A stretch of DNA of 64,000 bases from Allacma fusca. Its lineage: Eukaryota; Arthropoda; Collembola; Symphypleona; Sminthuridae. Where the stretch lies: the NCBI GenBank assembly GCA_947179485.1, contig OX359246.1, positions 44,371,632 through 44,435,631 of the forward strand, given 5' to 3'. Position numbers and translations under genes: made by a program. A model generated the notes under the pieces. That model was not told where the DNA came from. It saw only the letters and a list, made by a program, of their open reading frames with translations, and did no database searches. Positions 40,237 through 51,292 of the stretch are shown here, one piece after another. How positions within the stretch are numbered: the stretch's first letter is position 1; each line of letters opens with the position of its first letter.

Positions 40237-41472
40237 CGGTGATAATGACGGCGGGGACTCCGTTTCGGGCTCTGTTTGGGACTCTTGCGATCCTCCCGGT
40301 AATTTCGCCCGCCCTTCCCCTGATATTTCTTGTAGGAGTAGCGCGGGCCCCGGTAGTTTAAAGGAGCCGAATTTTGTTTTGGCGGATTTTGCTGATTTTT
40401 GTTCTGTGGAACAATTTTGGGTGCTTGAGGTTTCTCTCGCCGAAGCTCATTACCCACTTTTGTAATTGACATTGCAGCCTCTATTTTTTCTTTAAAATCT
40501 TTACCATAAAGGTATGTGTCGGTGGGAGTCTCGTCTGCAATAGTCTTCATAAGAAAGTTTAATGTAGGCGTGATGTGTGCTCTACGGGCTGCTGAAAGTT
40601 TGTACTGCAAGTCCGAGAGTAGCCTCCCCGCATCATTTAGAGACCTTACCGCGTCCCGTTTTGCCTCGAGGCTTCGTTGGTCAGCCGTATTTATCCGAAG
40701 CATGTGAGTTATGGCTGAACCTACAGCTGCCAGGCTGGAACCCACCTGCTTTTGCTGAGCAATCATGTACCCCTCTTTCTTAATTAGTTTACTATTCTTG
40801 CCAATGCTTGCCTGAACCTCAGGGTTAAGAATTGGTGCCGAAATTCCGGGGCAGTTCCGAGGGATCAAATTTAATTCAGTGAGCTTTTCATGACTTTGTG
40901 CCTGAAGGCCGAACTTTACAATATCCGTCCAAACTTGCACAAGAGGCTCATGAATTTCCATGCCCACAGTTTCTTTGGGAACATCGCGGGCCCCAAGTAT
41001 TTCATTAATTTCTGGGTCAGCCGGGGCATGTATGGATATCTCATCCACGGATGGAGATCTCGGAGCGTCTTTTGAAACCGACGCTCTTGCATCGGAACCC
41101 GGTGTGTTATTCTTACCAATGCTCCTCACAGAAGGTGGAGGACTCGTAGAAATTGATCTAGTAGGGCTCTTCCGGCCCGAAGTGGTAAGACGCTTTGAAT
41201 AGACACTTGAAATAATTGACTTTTTTTCCCTCGAAAGAACTCGCGGAGTCATCTCGCCGTGGTCTATGTTTACCACGGCTTTTATGCCACTTTTGACCTT
41301 TTGACCTACCGGTCTTTGTCGAGCCTCGCGGGCTACGATCACAATGGCCAGAAGACGTTGATCGCTTCTTGTGTCTTTTAACCTTTTTTGCCAAAAACTC
41401 GATTTGCCTCTTTAAACTCCTAATGGAGACTTCACTGGATGAGCTGGACGACGAACGCGATCTCTTTACCAT
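40233..41472 (-). pseudogene. DIRS gag-like ORF, split by a one-base frame change
   Basis: The ATG at 41472 opens a Ser/Arg/Lys-rich frame that closes at 41158. A second frame, open from at least 41342 to 40233, carries the rest, including the conserved-looking NFLMKTIADETPTDTYLYG and a basic C-terminus rich in KSPKQSPKRSPRR. The frames overlap by 185 bases, and within the overlap is a run of seven A (41221-41227, written as T on the + strand). One A fewer would connect the frames exactly. Either the run has slipped, or translation skips a base there. The product would be the nucleocapsid-like RNA-binding protein. Confidence 0.78.
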
Positions 41473-41664
41473 TGCTAAAAGGCAAGGATAAAAATTGCAA
41501 TAAAAAACAATAAATAACCTCCAACACCTGGTATCATAATATACAGATTTGGTAAGTTTAATACTCTAATCTTACCACCCTTGGGTGTTTAATTTGGAGA
41601 AAAGTTAATAAACACTTGAGGAGACCAAAATGGTTACGTGTGGACACGACGCACAAAATGAAGA

Positions 41665-41793
41665 GAATGAGTTGGTTCATGGACCAGGGAGTGCATGGTG
41701 GTGTGAGCAAGAAAGCTTTAAAAGTTGTGGACAGTTGCATAGATGGAGCTACTACATATATGTAATGTAGAGGACGAGTCGTGAAATATAATT
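41665..41793 (-). repeat. Inverted terminal repeat and outer extension at the DIRS 5' end
   Basis: 41665-41766 pairs with 36994-37095. The outer extension 41751-41793 pairs with 37238-37280 in the internal complementary region. AATT marks the end, and GTGTG flanking DNA follows. Confidence 0.9.
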
Positions 41794-44700
41794 GTGTGAA
41801 AGCACTGAGTCAGGATTTCTCTCTCTTCATTTCAACTGTGGACTGATGAGTCGATGAGTCATTTAGAATAAAGTTCAGAATTCTATTAACAGAACAGATC
41901 CGCCGTATCTTAATAAACTATAGTTACTTTAAAATTATTACAGATTAGAAACTCTGAGAATCATACAATGTAACTAGAGCAATAGGTATAGATAGATATT
42001 CTTTGGTAGATTCGGCCTTAGCCCTTACAACCTGTAAGTATCCAACGCAATAGTTGTTACTGCGTGTATATTTCTGAGTTGCCGTTGGTCAGGAAGGTGA
42101 AGAATTGAAATTGAACTTCCCGATCTTTTTATGTGTTAAAGTTATAGCGAGAGAGCTAAGACGGATTATTTGTACATGCAAAATCATTTAGACACATCTC
42201 GTTGACCGAATAACGCTAATACTTTGTCTTGCAAGAATAATAAGAATCTTTTCTTCTGCAAACTTCGCTTGTAAACAGCAGAGAGTACACGCATACAATG
42301 TTATCTGCCGTCCTACTTCTTCAATTGATTTTTTAACAAATTTTTTCTACTTTGGTTGGCTAAACGTTGCTGCAACACAAGTCCATCCGGCCGGAAATGA
42401 ACTACATCGACAGATACCTGAAAGTGTCTGATGCTAATTATTAAGGTGGAAAAAATTACATTACTCATGTCAGAGTTGGCCCAAGATGTGCACGGGAAAT
42501 AGTACTGAAATGAAAAAGGTGGTGTTGAACTTCCATTTGTCCGAGATGAAGTGAAACTAAAGAATCGTACTGAAACATTCCTAGGGTCTGCACATGCTGA
42601 ATTAGTGAGAGGAATTTTGTGGTTGATAATATTCCTGACCTAATCACAAAGAGTATTGTCTTGGCTCAGGAAGTTTGACTAATCAAAATGGGTTAACTGA
42701 GGGGAAGTCTAAATTTACAGGTACTGTGTACAAGGCCGCATGCTAATTTAGATGGATACAAGAGTTGGTGAATGGACCCTAAAACTTTCTAACATCATCA
42801 TCAACACTACCACATTACTGGACACACTACGGCTAGCGGTTGCAAATAATATTGTTTGCTGTCAGTAGTCAACTCTTCAACAAGTGAAACAATTCAGTTA
42901 TCATGTGTCATTTTTGAGATCATCAACACATGAAGGTAAAAACTGTATGTGTCCTTGAAGAGCAACACAATTTATTACACTTATTACATATTACGCTAAT
43001 TCCACTGTAACTGTCTTCATTGAATAGGGTCTGATCTCAGAATTCCAGAGTAATTTAAGTATTTAAAGACTCAGATACCCCGAGTCAGATTCAGGATATA
43101 AATCTAGCTGAAATACTCCTACCGACCTCTCTTGTAGAAAATCATCAACTAGACACTCAGAAAAGTTCCTTTGAAAGCATCTACATACTCCATTGAAAAT
43201 CCAGTTTCGCAAAGTGTACCTCAATAACAAATTATTACAGAAATTATTAAACAGAAGACTACTTGTACTAGATATATTCACATTATTACCATTTTCCTGA
43301 AACAGTTACCAACTGTTCCCGTAGCTTCTAGAAAAGTATGTGCACCAAATCAGCCTCAGGTTGTTACGACAGATGCAGCGGCAAATATCATACCTGAGCA
43401 ACCAGCGGAGTCTGTTGATGTGGAATTTCTACAACCCAGTACAACTTTACTTTGAACGAAGCTTTATCCTTTAAACTGTCAGATCTGTTCAAGAGGAGTA
43501 AATGAAGAGTGTCTTTTTTGCAACCTTTACATTCTGAAGTAACATTATTACAAAAGGACGGAGAAGGGAAATGTTTCGTGAAAGCTGGTTTAAAAGTTGA
43601 CCCTAAAAATACCCCCACTTAGAAATGTGAAAGCTGCATTTGTAAACGCCTCTAGCCATGTGCGTGCCCAACTTTAAGGCACATACCCGATTTCGGAAAT
43701 TGTTTTTGCTGTTTTGACCAAAGGTCTCTGCCCATATACGAGGTCCAATTTGCAGGTTCGTGCCCGATATCTGAAATTGTTGCAATTTGGCAATTTGGCA
43801 AAGCCAGCGTCTTGTGTTTTATATACATGCGTGCCCAACTGGAAGGCACATGCCCGATTTCCGACACTGGTTTTACCAATTTGGTCAGAAACCTCGGCCT
43901 ATATCTATGCATATGTGCCCAGCCAGAAGGTACATGCCCGACTTCGGAAAATTACAGATCTTTGTACACAATGAAAATCTAAACAATCCATCTCAATGAT
44001 TACTTCAATTAAATTTGTTGTAAAATATAGAACAACAATTTGTTTTCACAGACATGCTTTACCATTTTAATTTTTCCGTCCGTATACTTACTCTCACAAA
44101 CGTAATCTCAACAATTAAAATTCCTGGTATTTCGTCCCCTCGCGCTTTGATATATACTCGCGGATAATATTATATGTAGATATGTGACCATTTTATCACT
44201 TGTCAGTTTATTCGGTGGGAACGGTCGTTACCATAATGAACAATTTTTTTTTCATTTCAGTTTTATACATTTTTTTGTTATATTTTCATCACAACTGCCA
44301 TATCTTCATTTACTTCTGAATTCAAACTGTTGCTTACGACCTTCGTCAACAGAGCAGCTTCCTTAATCTCGAAGATGAGATGGATGAATCAAGTTGAGGT
44401 TGGAAAATACATAATTACTTTCCAGGCGTCAGCGGAAAATTTTATAAGGAAAGTCATAAAGTTGTAAAAAAACAAAGTATTAAAATGTGCTTCCAAAGTA
44501 ATGAGACGTGTACGTATACTTATACCTTGGAGTACATTGTTAAATAGAATTATATTAAAGTAAATCTACACATATAGAAATGCATAATTTGGGATTAAAT
44601 TATATTTACAAATGTTTGTTAAAAGAAGATTATTAAATATTCTGCTACATTTTCCTATAGTATGTTCTGGTAGTGCTAGGAATTTAATTGCTCCGTGCTG

Positions 44701-46352
44701 AACATATTTCACATTGGACGATCATAGGCCAACAAAGAATTAGGGCTTGATTCTTGTTAAGAGCTGAATATAATTGGATATATCTGTAGTATGTACGCTT
44801 TTTTGTCCATGAGGTGACTTGTAGACACTGGTCTTCCAAAATGTAAACAGCTAAATAAATTTAATAAATTGTCAAAACCTATGCACAATAATAATGAACA
44901 TAAGAAACCTATGTATGTATAAGAAGAAATAATGGGTCTACTAATAAATACTGAAGTGAAAATGAGAAAAAATTCTTCAGCATCAATGCAATCATATATA
45001 CCTTGTAATGAAAGAGGCTGATGAGTACGTAAACAATAACTAAGCGTCGATTGATATAGCTTTCAGTTCCATCTTATCCCTCCAGAGGTCAAATCTTTTG
45101 TTTGAAGAAACTCGAAATTTCACTCCCAATGTTAATACGTAAAAGAATTGAGAAAGCAAATGACCACAACTTCTCCAGCACTCCAAAACATTCATACTTT
45201 ACACTGACATAAAACCTTTTTCGAAAAATTAATTAAGGAAATAAGTCATTAAATATGTAATAATGTTGTATGACGGTAAAAGGTTGTTATAATTAAAACA
45301 AAAAAATGCAAAAATTAATTGCAAGTACGTAAATGATGTGCTTAGGTAAAATGAAAAAAAGAGATAATTTAGACTTTAGTTCTGGAATCACAATGTTGTT
45401 GTTAAATTTCAGTAACTTGTCACAATATAAACAGTTCCTTTGGCCTCCTTGTGGTACAATCCTTCAGGGAAGACCGAAAGAGGTTCGTCATCCCCATACA
45501 CGGTTGATACAGAGTAGAACATGATTATGGAGAGTTTCAATAAAATAATTGCCTCGAAAAGCATATTTCTTGTTATTGATTTGGTTCTGGATATTTTCAA
45601 AATTTTTTGTTTAAAAAATTTATTATTTTACAGTAACTCTGTTAAAACTCAAAATTTTACTCAATTAAAGAACACAATTGATAAAATAATAAATGTCACT
45701 TGAGGAATTCAAGATTGTGAGGTCTGTGCAAAGGAATGAATCAAATCCAGTGTGTGTTTTGGTTCACCCATGTTCTGTCTACAATCTTTGATATGGTACA
45801 TGTGCGCAACTTGCAATTCTGAGGATTAAAAGACAGTACGGATATTTAGATTGAATTTTGTGAGAGGATTATTGATGTGTGTTGTTTTTTTATCTAAATA
45901 TAGAATCTGTGGCTGCATATTTGTATGCAGGTATGTTTGCAGTTGGCTGGTCAACTTTGGTTTATCGCTCAGCCAGCTGTCAGTATTCTTTTTGCTTTTG
46001 TACATGCTGATTAAATTTCTTCAATAAATGTTTCTAAATCCTCTTTTGCTGGGAGTCCTTTGGACTGGACTACTTCTGCTGAACTTTGTCGGACTAGTGT
46101 TCATGGCCAGGCAATGAGTGGTGATCATAAACTACAATACCGGAAGGAGGGGATTTGTTCATGGGGAAGTATTGCAACTTATTCGGGACTACTTTATTTT
46201 CGATACAGAAGTGGAGCAACATGTAATGTTGACCCTGTTTAAATACTCTTATGGAAGTATGCGCTAGGTAATAAATCGATTGCCTAATCATAATACTGTA
46301 TACTACGCGAGAGGAAAATCATTCAAAAAATTGTTGTCTTTGAAAGCAAACA
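41794..46352. other. Non-coding region with a degenerate tandem repeat
   Basis: No intact gene. A repeat of about 83 bp occupies 43660-43955. A coding-like patch with spaced cysteines (43310-43640, +) is broken by stops. The rest is AT-rich and unassigned, and part may be decayed upstream sequence of the BEL/Pao relic. Confidence 0.4.
43660..43955. repeat. Degenerate tandem repeat, period about 83 bp, about 3.5 copies
   Basis: Units begin near 43662, 43746, 43829 and 43914. Each contains a GTGCCCAACT-like word, AAGGCACATGCCCGA and a TTTCGGAAATTG-like word. Copies diverge by substitutions and small indels. Confidence 0.7.
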
Positions 46353-46859
46353 TTGTTGGAGGAAAACGTGCATCCCAAAGTCGTCAATCGTCTATGTCGG
46401 AAAATCCTACTGAAATGTATGCATCGGTGGCGAAGTATTTCAGAAATTGCTGAACTGTCACGTAAAAGGTTACATTGGAAAACCAGAAATGTGAAATGCA
46501 AAGAAACTCATTCTAAGGCTGAAGATGGAAAATACGTTGTACGATTACGGTTTCGAAAGAAATTTTGAAAGAACTTGTTACTTCGATGAATCTAGGCAAG
46601 AAACGATTGAGAATGATGGAGAGAAGATTAGGGTAGAAACCGATTTCAAAGCTCAATATCTCCAATTAAAAAATATTTGGAAAATATGAAACAAATTTCC
46701 GATGCAAAAGTTCCGATGTTAAAGTTTCACATCAAGTACATTATTTGCGCATCACTGTCATAAAGATTGAGACTCCGACGACCAAACTAAAAATAAGAGT
46801 TGTATTCGATGCAACGACTTAAACGTCCAACAATATTTCGCTAAATGATTGCCTCATAT
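46353..46859 (+). pseudogene. BEL/Pao-type pol relic (protease-RT junction and RT start)
   Basis: Pieces in shifting frames match the order expected in BEL/Pao pol. First is THSKAEDGKYVVRLRF (about 46508-46558), the motif between protease and RT. Next is LVTSMNLGKKRLRMMERRL (about 46572-46632). Last is HYLRITVIKIETPTTKLKIR followed by VVFDATT, a stop, and TSNNISLNDCL (about 46738-46853). Several frame changes and stops separate them, so it is dead. The match ends abruptly at 46859, where the LTR of the large element begins, so the remainder probably lies beyond that element, outside the window. Confidence 0.75.
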
Positions 46860-47439
46860 TGTTACGTTGCTATCACCCGGGTATTGATGTTGTGTGGGTA
46901 ATAGACAATGTAGCCTAGGTTCGGGTGTTCCATCCCCTGAATTCCTGGAATCCGATGTTGTTGGAAACGCATGAATAAATGGAACTTATTGAATTCTGTG
47001 TGTAGTTCGTTTATTTAACTTTGGGCCAATTTATTGTTCCTAGAACTGATACAATTTGCACTGAACAATTAACATTTAACACAAAATAGACTTGAATTCT
47101 GAATCTCTTCTTCTCATGAAATCTCCCGATTTCATGTCGCCCCGCTTGCTACCTTTTGAGCTCCATCCCGGAGGGAATGGACTCTAGGTGCGGCTCCTCT
47201 TGATGTTGCTTGCTTGAAATCGAGATTAGAACTTGTACTTAATCTACGTTTCTTAATCTAATCCTAAATCTTATTCCTATTCTTATTGTTTATTAAATAA
47301 TCTGCATCATTTCCTTTCCTTTACTTATAATTATGTTTGGTCAGCGTTTGGCGTCACGTAGCCTTTGCTTACGACCTTCCAAACTATTTGCTGACTTAGA
47401 TTATGCTTATTTTACTCTATTTATAATATATCCGTAACA
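46860..47439 (-). repeat. 3' LTR of the giant element, 580 bp
   Basis: In element sense it starts TGTTACGGATAT and ends GCAACGTAACA, so the termini are TG...CA with a 7-base inverted TGTTACG/CGTAACA. TATAAATA lies close to the start and AATAAA occurs twice in the second half. It abuts a polypurine tract on its inner side and the BEL/Pao relic on its outer side. Immediate flanks do not match each other, so it is not a solo LTR. The 5' partner is beyond the window. Confidence 0.82.
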
Positions 47440-47449
47440 TTCCTCTTCT
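47440..47449 (-). promoter_or_regulatory. Polypurine tract
   Basis: AGAAGAGGAA in element sense, directly before the LTR's TGTTACG. This is the primer site for plus-strand DNA synthesis in LTR retroelements, and it fixes the orientation of the element as minus. Confidence 0.75.
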
Positions 47450-49972
47450 GGGTAATTGTCGACCTCGACAATGTCATCTGTCGAAGTTCAAGTTCATATT
47501 ATTTATAATTATACTAATTTTGTTACCGAACTTTGTAGCTTAATCTTGGTCGTAATGGTAATGGCTGGTCTTTGTAGCAAGGTCGTAATGGTATTCATGG
47601 GCATGTTATTGTTTACGGCATTTCATACAATTTATCATACATGTTCATCATCATATGTGTATGTGCTTGTGTAATGCTGTACAATATTTGTTGGTATTAT
47701 TGTGTGTATACTTTTTAATGGGGTTAAATAACAATCTTTGCAACAATTTATAGGTGTTACCTTTATAATTTGCATATACAGTATTTACATGGAATACATC
47801 ATTATTTACATCATGATTTAGCTGGATTTCTAATGTTATCTGTCATATCTAAGATTAGAAACATCGTAGCAGAATTGAAAATTTTGTGTACACATGTTTT
47901 GAAAAGAATTTGTTTGTAGAAAAAACTGGCAAGAATACTTGAAGGCAGATATGAAACATTTTCTGTTGTTCCTATTCGCATTTGATTTCTAATTTTTCTG
48001 ATACCCAATTCTAGTTGTTGCAACATTGTGACTGCTGTCAAGTTCTGTTGTTACTAGAGTAGTGGCCTAATGTATTGTTAAAGGTGTATTTAATTATTAA
48101 GCTTGTAAAATCCCGTGAGTTTCCTTGTAAAACAATTTAATATTTTACAGACGAATTGTTGTGGGAAAATTTTGTCAGAAAAATGTTTGATTATCTGATA
48201 TCTCCACCAGAAGTGACGGCTCTGAGCGCAAAAGCGTCACTCACTAATACAAAATTTTTGTGGAAATAATTGTTCTTGGGTGGTTAGATTAGGAATTATG
48301 TCCATCTCATGCACAACTGTTGGCAGTTTCACCAAATGTGAAAACATCGTGCTCTATGAAGTTCAGTAAGTAGTTCTTACTACTCCATAAGACATAAAAT
48401 CATATTGTACCGTGAATTATTTCCTCAACTGAGATGGGAATGTATTTTGGCGATAATCAGAAATATATATATATACCTTGATCTGTAAAAAAATCCTATT
48501 TGATGAAATGTGTCAGATTTGTAGGCCAAATTTTCTGTTTAATTTCTCTTTACAAATTATATTAAGAAAACACAATGTGTCTTGCGAAATTATGGAATGT
48601 AACAAGGCTAATAAGACGTTTGATCTTTTAAGATTTAATATTTTTGTTCTTAAATGTTGAATTTAATCCTTGTGTATAATGAACGAAGTGAATTTAATGA
48701 TTCCGTAAACCGTTGGAATCCATCACCGAAACTGTAAGAGATAATTTTTCTAGTGATAACTATTGTCATCTCTGATGTGTACTAAAATTGTAAAAAGATA
48801 TCAACACTGTTTGCAATGTAGATCCTAGCTGCCTTTAACCTCGCGATTTAAAATACGAAACTGCTCTAGCATATGTGGATGACATATTAATCATGTCATG
48901 TAACTGTTTCCATTACTGTAATTTTCTTACTTTTTATATTTTTATTTAAAGTTCCTCCTACCTATTCGTAGTGTGTATTTTTGTTTATTTTTCTGGTCCC
49001 TATAGGATATCTAGTGCTCCTAGGATCCTTCAGATCTGGGCACATTCATGTCAACTTTCGTTTGAAATGCGAAACATTTTGTAAGTAAATAATTTAGTAA
49101 AATGAACTGTATTACAGAAATTCTTTTGAAAGAATCTATCCTTTGGACTTCTGTTTTACTTAATCTGTCTTTCTAGGTACCTAAAATATTTTTATTAGCA
49201 CATCTAGCTAAGTAGACTTTGTTGAACTGAAGCTAAAAGGTAAACTGATCCTGATCGTAGAGAACTCGCTTATACAGGGTTCTGATTTTTGCTGGAAATT
49301 TGTTATCCCGCTCATCCCAAGCGATGAGTAGGTTAGAAATATAAATTTATCCTTCTCATATGGAGTTGAATAACCTAATAAAGTCGCAAGGCATTACAAT
49401 CATCACTCATTGGCTGTTGAGTGAACAAGCCTCAAGGAATTATGATATTGCCTAAAATTTTTGGTTAGAACTGAACCTTATCTTGAAACATTTCTCGTCT
49501 CGTTAACAATTCAGACTTTGTTTTGAAAACATAGCCTGACTTGATAGTGTTGAAGTCCAATAAAAATCTAATCACTGGAATCAATGGGGTGGAAAGAAAA
49601 TTGGAAAGAAAATGGATAATAAATCCATCGAGACACGAAAGATATGTTGATTTGAATCACATAATCTTTAAACTATTTTTCCTTTTACTCCTATTGGGAA
49701 TCTGCCTCTTTAACTAACTTGAACTTTTCGTTCGTTATTTGAACTTTGTTATTTTCATTGCATTTTTTATATTTTTGTGTTATATGAACTTGGTTTTCTA
49801 TCTTTTTCTCTCCTAACCTTATCCTACTTATAACTACTTATTCTATTGTTTCTCTTATCCTATCTTATAACTAATAAATATTTTTAAATATTTTTCCATA
49901 CAATTTTATGGTTTTGCATATTTTTCTTCGTTGTTTTCTTTCTTGCGTTGCTCCTTCCCGGTTGGGTCGGTG
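47450..49972. other. 3' untranslated part of the giant element
   Basis: About 2.5 kb between the last ORF and the polypurine tract, with no long reading frame on either strand. A short plus-strand patch near 48870-48905 reads as an RT-like YVDDILIMS box but has a stop just upstream. The region may be a long 3' UTR or contain an older insertion. Confidence 0.45.
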
Positions 49973-50719
49973 TTATAGTTGTACGGTTGCTCTGGTTGTG
50001 TGTCTGCTGGCCTGTGGTTGTACGTTGGGCCTCACAATTCTGCATCCGACTAACTGCTCTACAGAATTTTGGACTAATGCTGCCGTGTCTGCAACATTGT
50101 CTAATTCTCTCTCGTTCGTTTTTTGTTGATCTGATTTTCTTTTCTGCGTTCGAATTCGGTACAGTATTACTGTGAATATAAATATCACTACTGTGGTAAT
50201 ACAACCGAATGAACTAATAATGACTACGGTGTAATCCGTGTCTGATGTTGGAACCTCATTGGATTTCCAATCAATTTCGTTGAATTGTTCCATCCAAGGT
50301 GGTCTGCTATCCCTCATCATGGTGGGCTGTTGGTTTTGTATGAATTGTTGTTGGGGTTGTATAAATTGTTGTTGGGGTTGTAGTAAAGCCATTTGTTGGT
50401 TCCTCTCCATGATTCTCTGGGCTTCTACGTTTGGATCGTTCGGGTCGTACTGCACTACGGCTAGTTTCCCGTCATCTTTGTGGTGTAGTATATGTACTAC
50501 TGGGTCCTTTTGTGATAACACTGATGCTGTAATGGCTCCGCTTCCGACTGTTAAGGCTGGTACCATGTAATTTGCGAACCATTTTCCGACCTGGGTTCCT
50601 AAGGCTGCCATCAGTGGTCCTCCCCATGGTTCTGGACTTGGTTGTGCTATCGGTCTGGTTTCGGAAACGTCCATTGCAATTAGAGTTATTGCAAGGCTCA
50701 AAAGATTTTGGCACTTCAT
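49973..50719 (-). CDS. Unrecognised membrane protein of the giant element, 248 residues
   Basis: The ATG at 50719 is chosen because it opens a signal-peptide-like sequence (MKCQNLLSLAITLIAMDVS) and lies six bases after a strong splice acceptor (pyrimidine-rich stretch ending CACAG at 50725). Next is a hydrophobic stretch near residues 45-66, a Gln-rich part with QPQQQFI repeated twice, and one clear transmembrane helix (VVIISSFGCITTVVIFIFTV, residues about 157-180). The cytoplasmic tail is basic (RIRTQKRK). The layout of signal, ectodomain, single anchor and tail resembles a small type I envelope-like or accessory glycoprotein. No family is recognised and no fusion peptide is obvious. Expression from a spliced transcript is inferred from the acceptor. 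Confidence 0.72.
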   Translation of the reverse strand: MKCQNLLSLAITLIAMDVSETRPIAQPSPEPWGGPLMAALGTQVGKWFANYMVPALTVGSGAITASVLSQKDPVVHILHHKDDGKLAVVQYDPNDPNVEAQRIMERNQQMALLQPQQQFIQPQQQFIQNQQPTMMRDSRPPWMEQFNEIDWKSNEVPTSDTDYTVVIISSFGCITTVVIFIFTVILYRIRTQKRKSDQQKTNERELDNVADTAALVQNSVEQLVGCRIVRPNVQPQASRHTTRATVQL

Positions 50720-51292
50720 TTTCACTGTGTGAAAAAAACTTTTTGTGTAACTGTTCTTTATCCTTGAGTAGTCTCAAGTATTTGAGCTCTCTGTGGGTGT
50801 TGAGGTTATAATGAGTACTCTGTTTCAAGAGTCTCGTATTTATAACAATTAATTGTTTGTGTTTTCATCTTCCGATTGCGAAAGAGAATTCTTTTCTTAA
50901 TTCCGATGTTGTAATCCGTATGTCCCACTTCCGGTGACATAATCTTTTGTTAGTATTTCTATCCTATGAACTCTATAAAATGTGTTAGTAAGTAAAATAT
51001 TTTTGTTTTGTTTTCTATTTTGTATTTATTTTTATTTGTTTTTCTTTTCTAACTATTCTGTTATGGTGATCATTATGTAACATCCGCCGTAATCCCGATG
51101 GTTGATGCTGCATAAGATCTTAAAAATGTTTTATCGTAGATCCTCTCTTGCGAAATAATCTACACTTTACATTCCCTTCGGGAATTTCTTCCGTCATCAG
51201 GTAATTTGGCTTCTGCTTTTCCCCGCTAGTTCTCTTTCTCTTTATACCATGACCTGGATGGAATGGTCAGGTTATTATCCTCTGTGATGTTT
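50720..51292. other. Spacer between the last two ORFs of the giant element
   Basis: About 570 bases of element DNA. It contains the pyrimidine tract and AG acceptor (minus strand, 50725-50740) used to place the start of the membrane protein. Open frames here (for example 50472-50828, -) look like shadows. Confidence 0.5.

Larger units (their letters stand above)
36925..41793 (-). mobile_element. DIRS-type tyrosine-recombinase retrotransposon, nearly complete
   Basis: The 4.87-kb element reads on the minus strand: gag, RT/RNase H/methyltransferase-like, then tyrosine recombinase. It has no LTRs. Its ends are 102-bp inverted repeats (36994-37095 and 41665-41766, no mismatch seen), each with a private outer extension. 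An internal complementary region (37170-37280) carries copies of both outer extensions, fused and inverted. This is the structure used by DIRS1 to rebuild its ends through a circular intermediate, with recombinase-mediated insertion and no target duplication. The two end copies share AATT where they meet. Repeat identity suggests recent insertion, but two frame breaks (gag and RT) make this copy defective as read. Confidence 0.92.

Noticed and set aside
46860-47439. Solo LTR unrelated to the ORFs at 50-64 kb
   Set aside because: No matching direct repeats at its two edges, and a polypurine tract sits on the inner side in the orientation of the ORFs.
50472-50828. 118-codon minus-strand frame overlapping the membrane protein
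   Set aside because: Lies in another frame of a better supported gene, with no signal peptide or domain; treated as a shadow.
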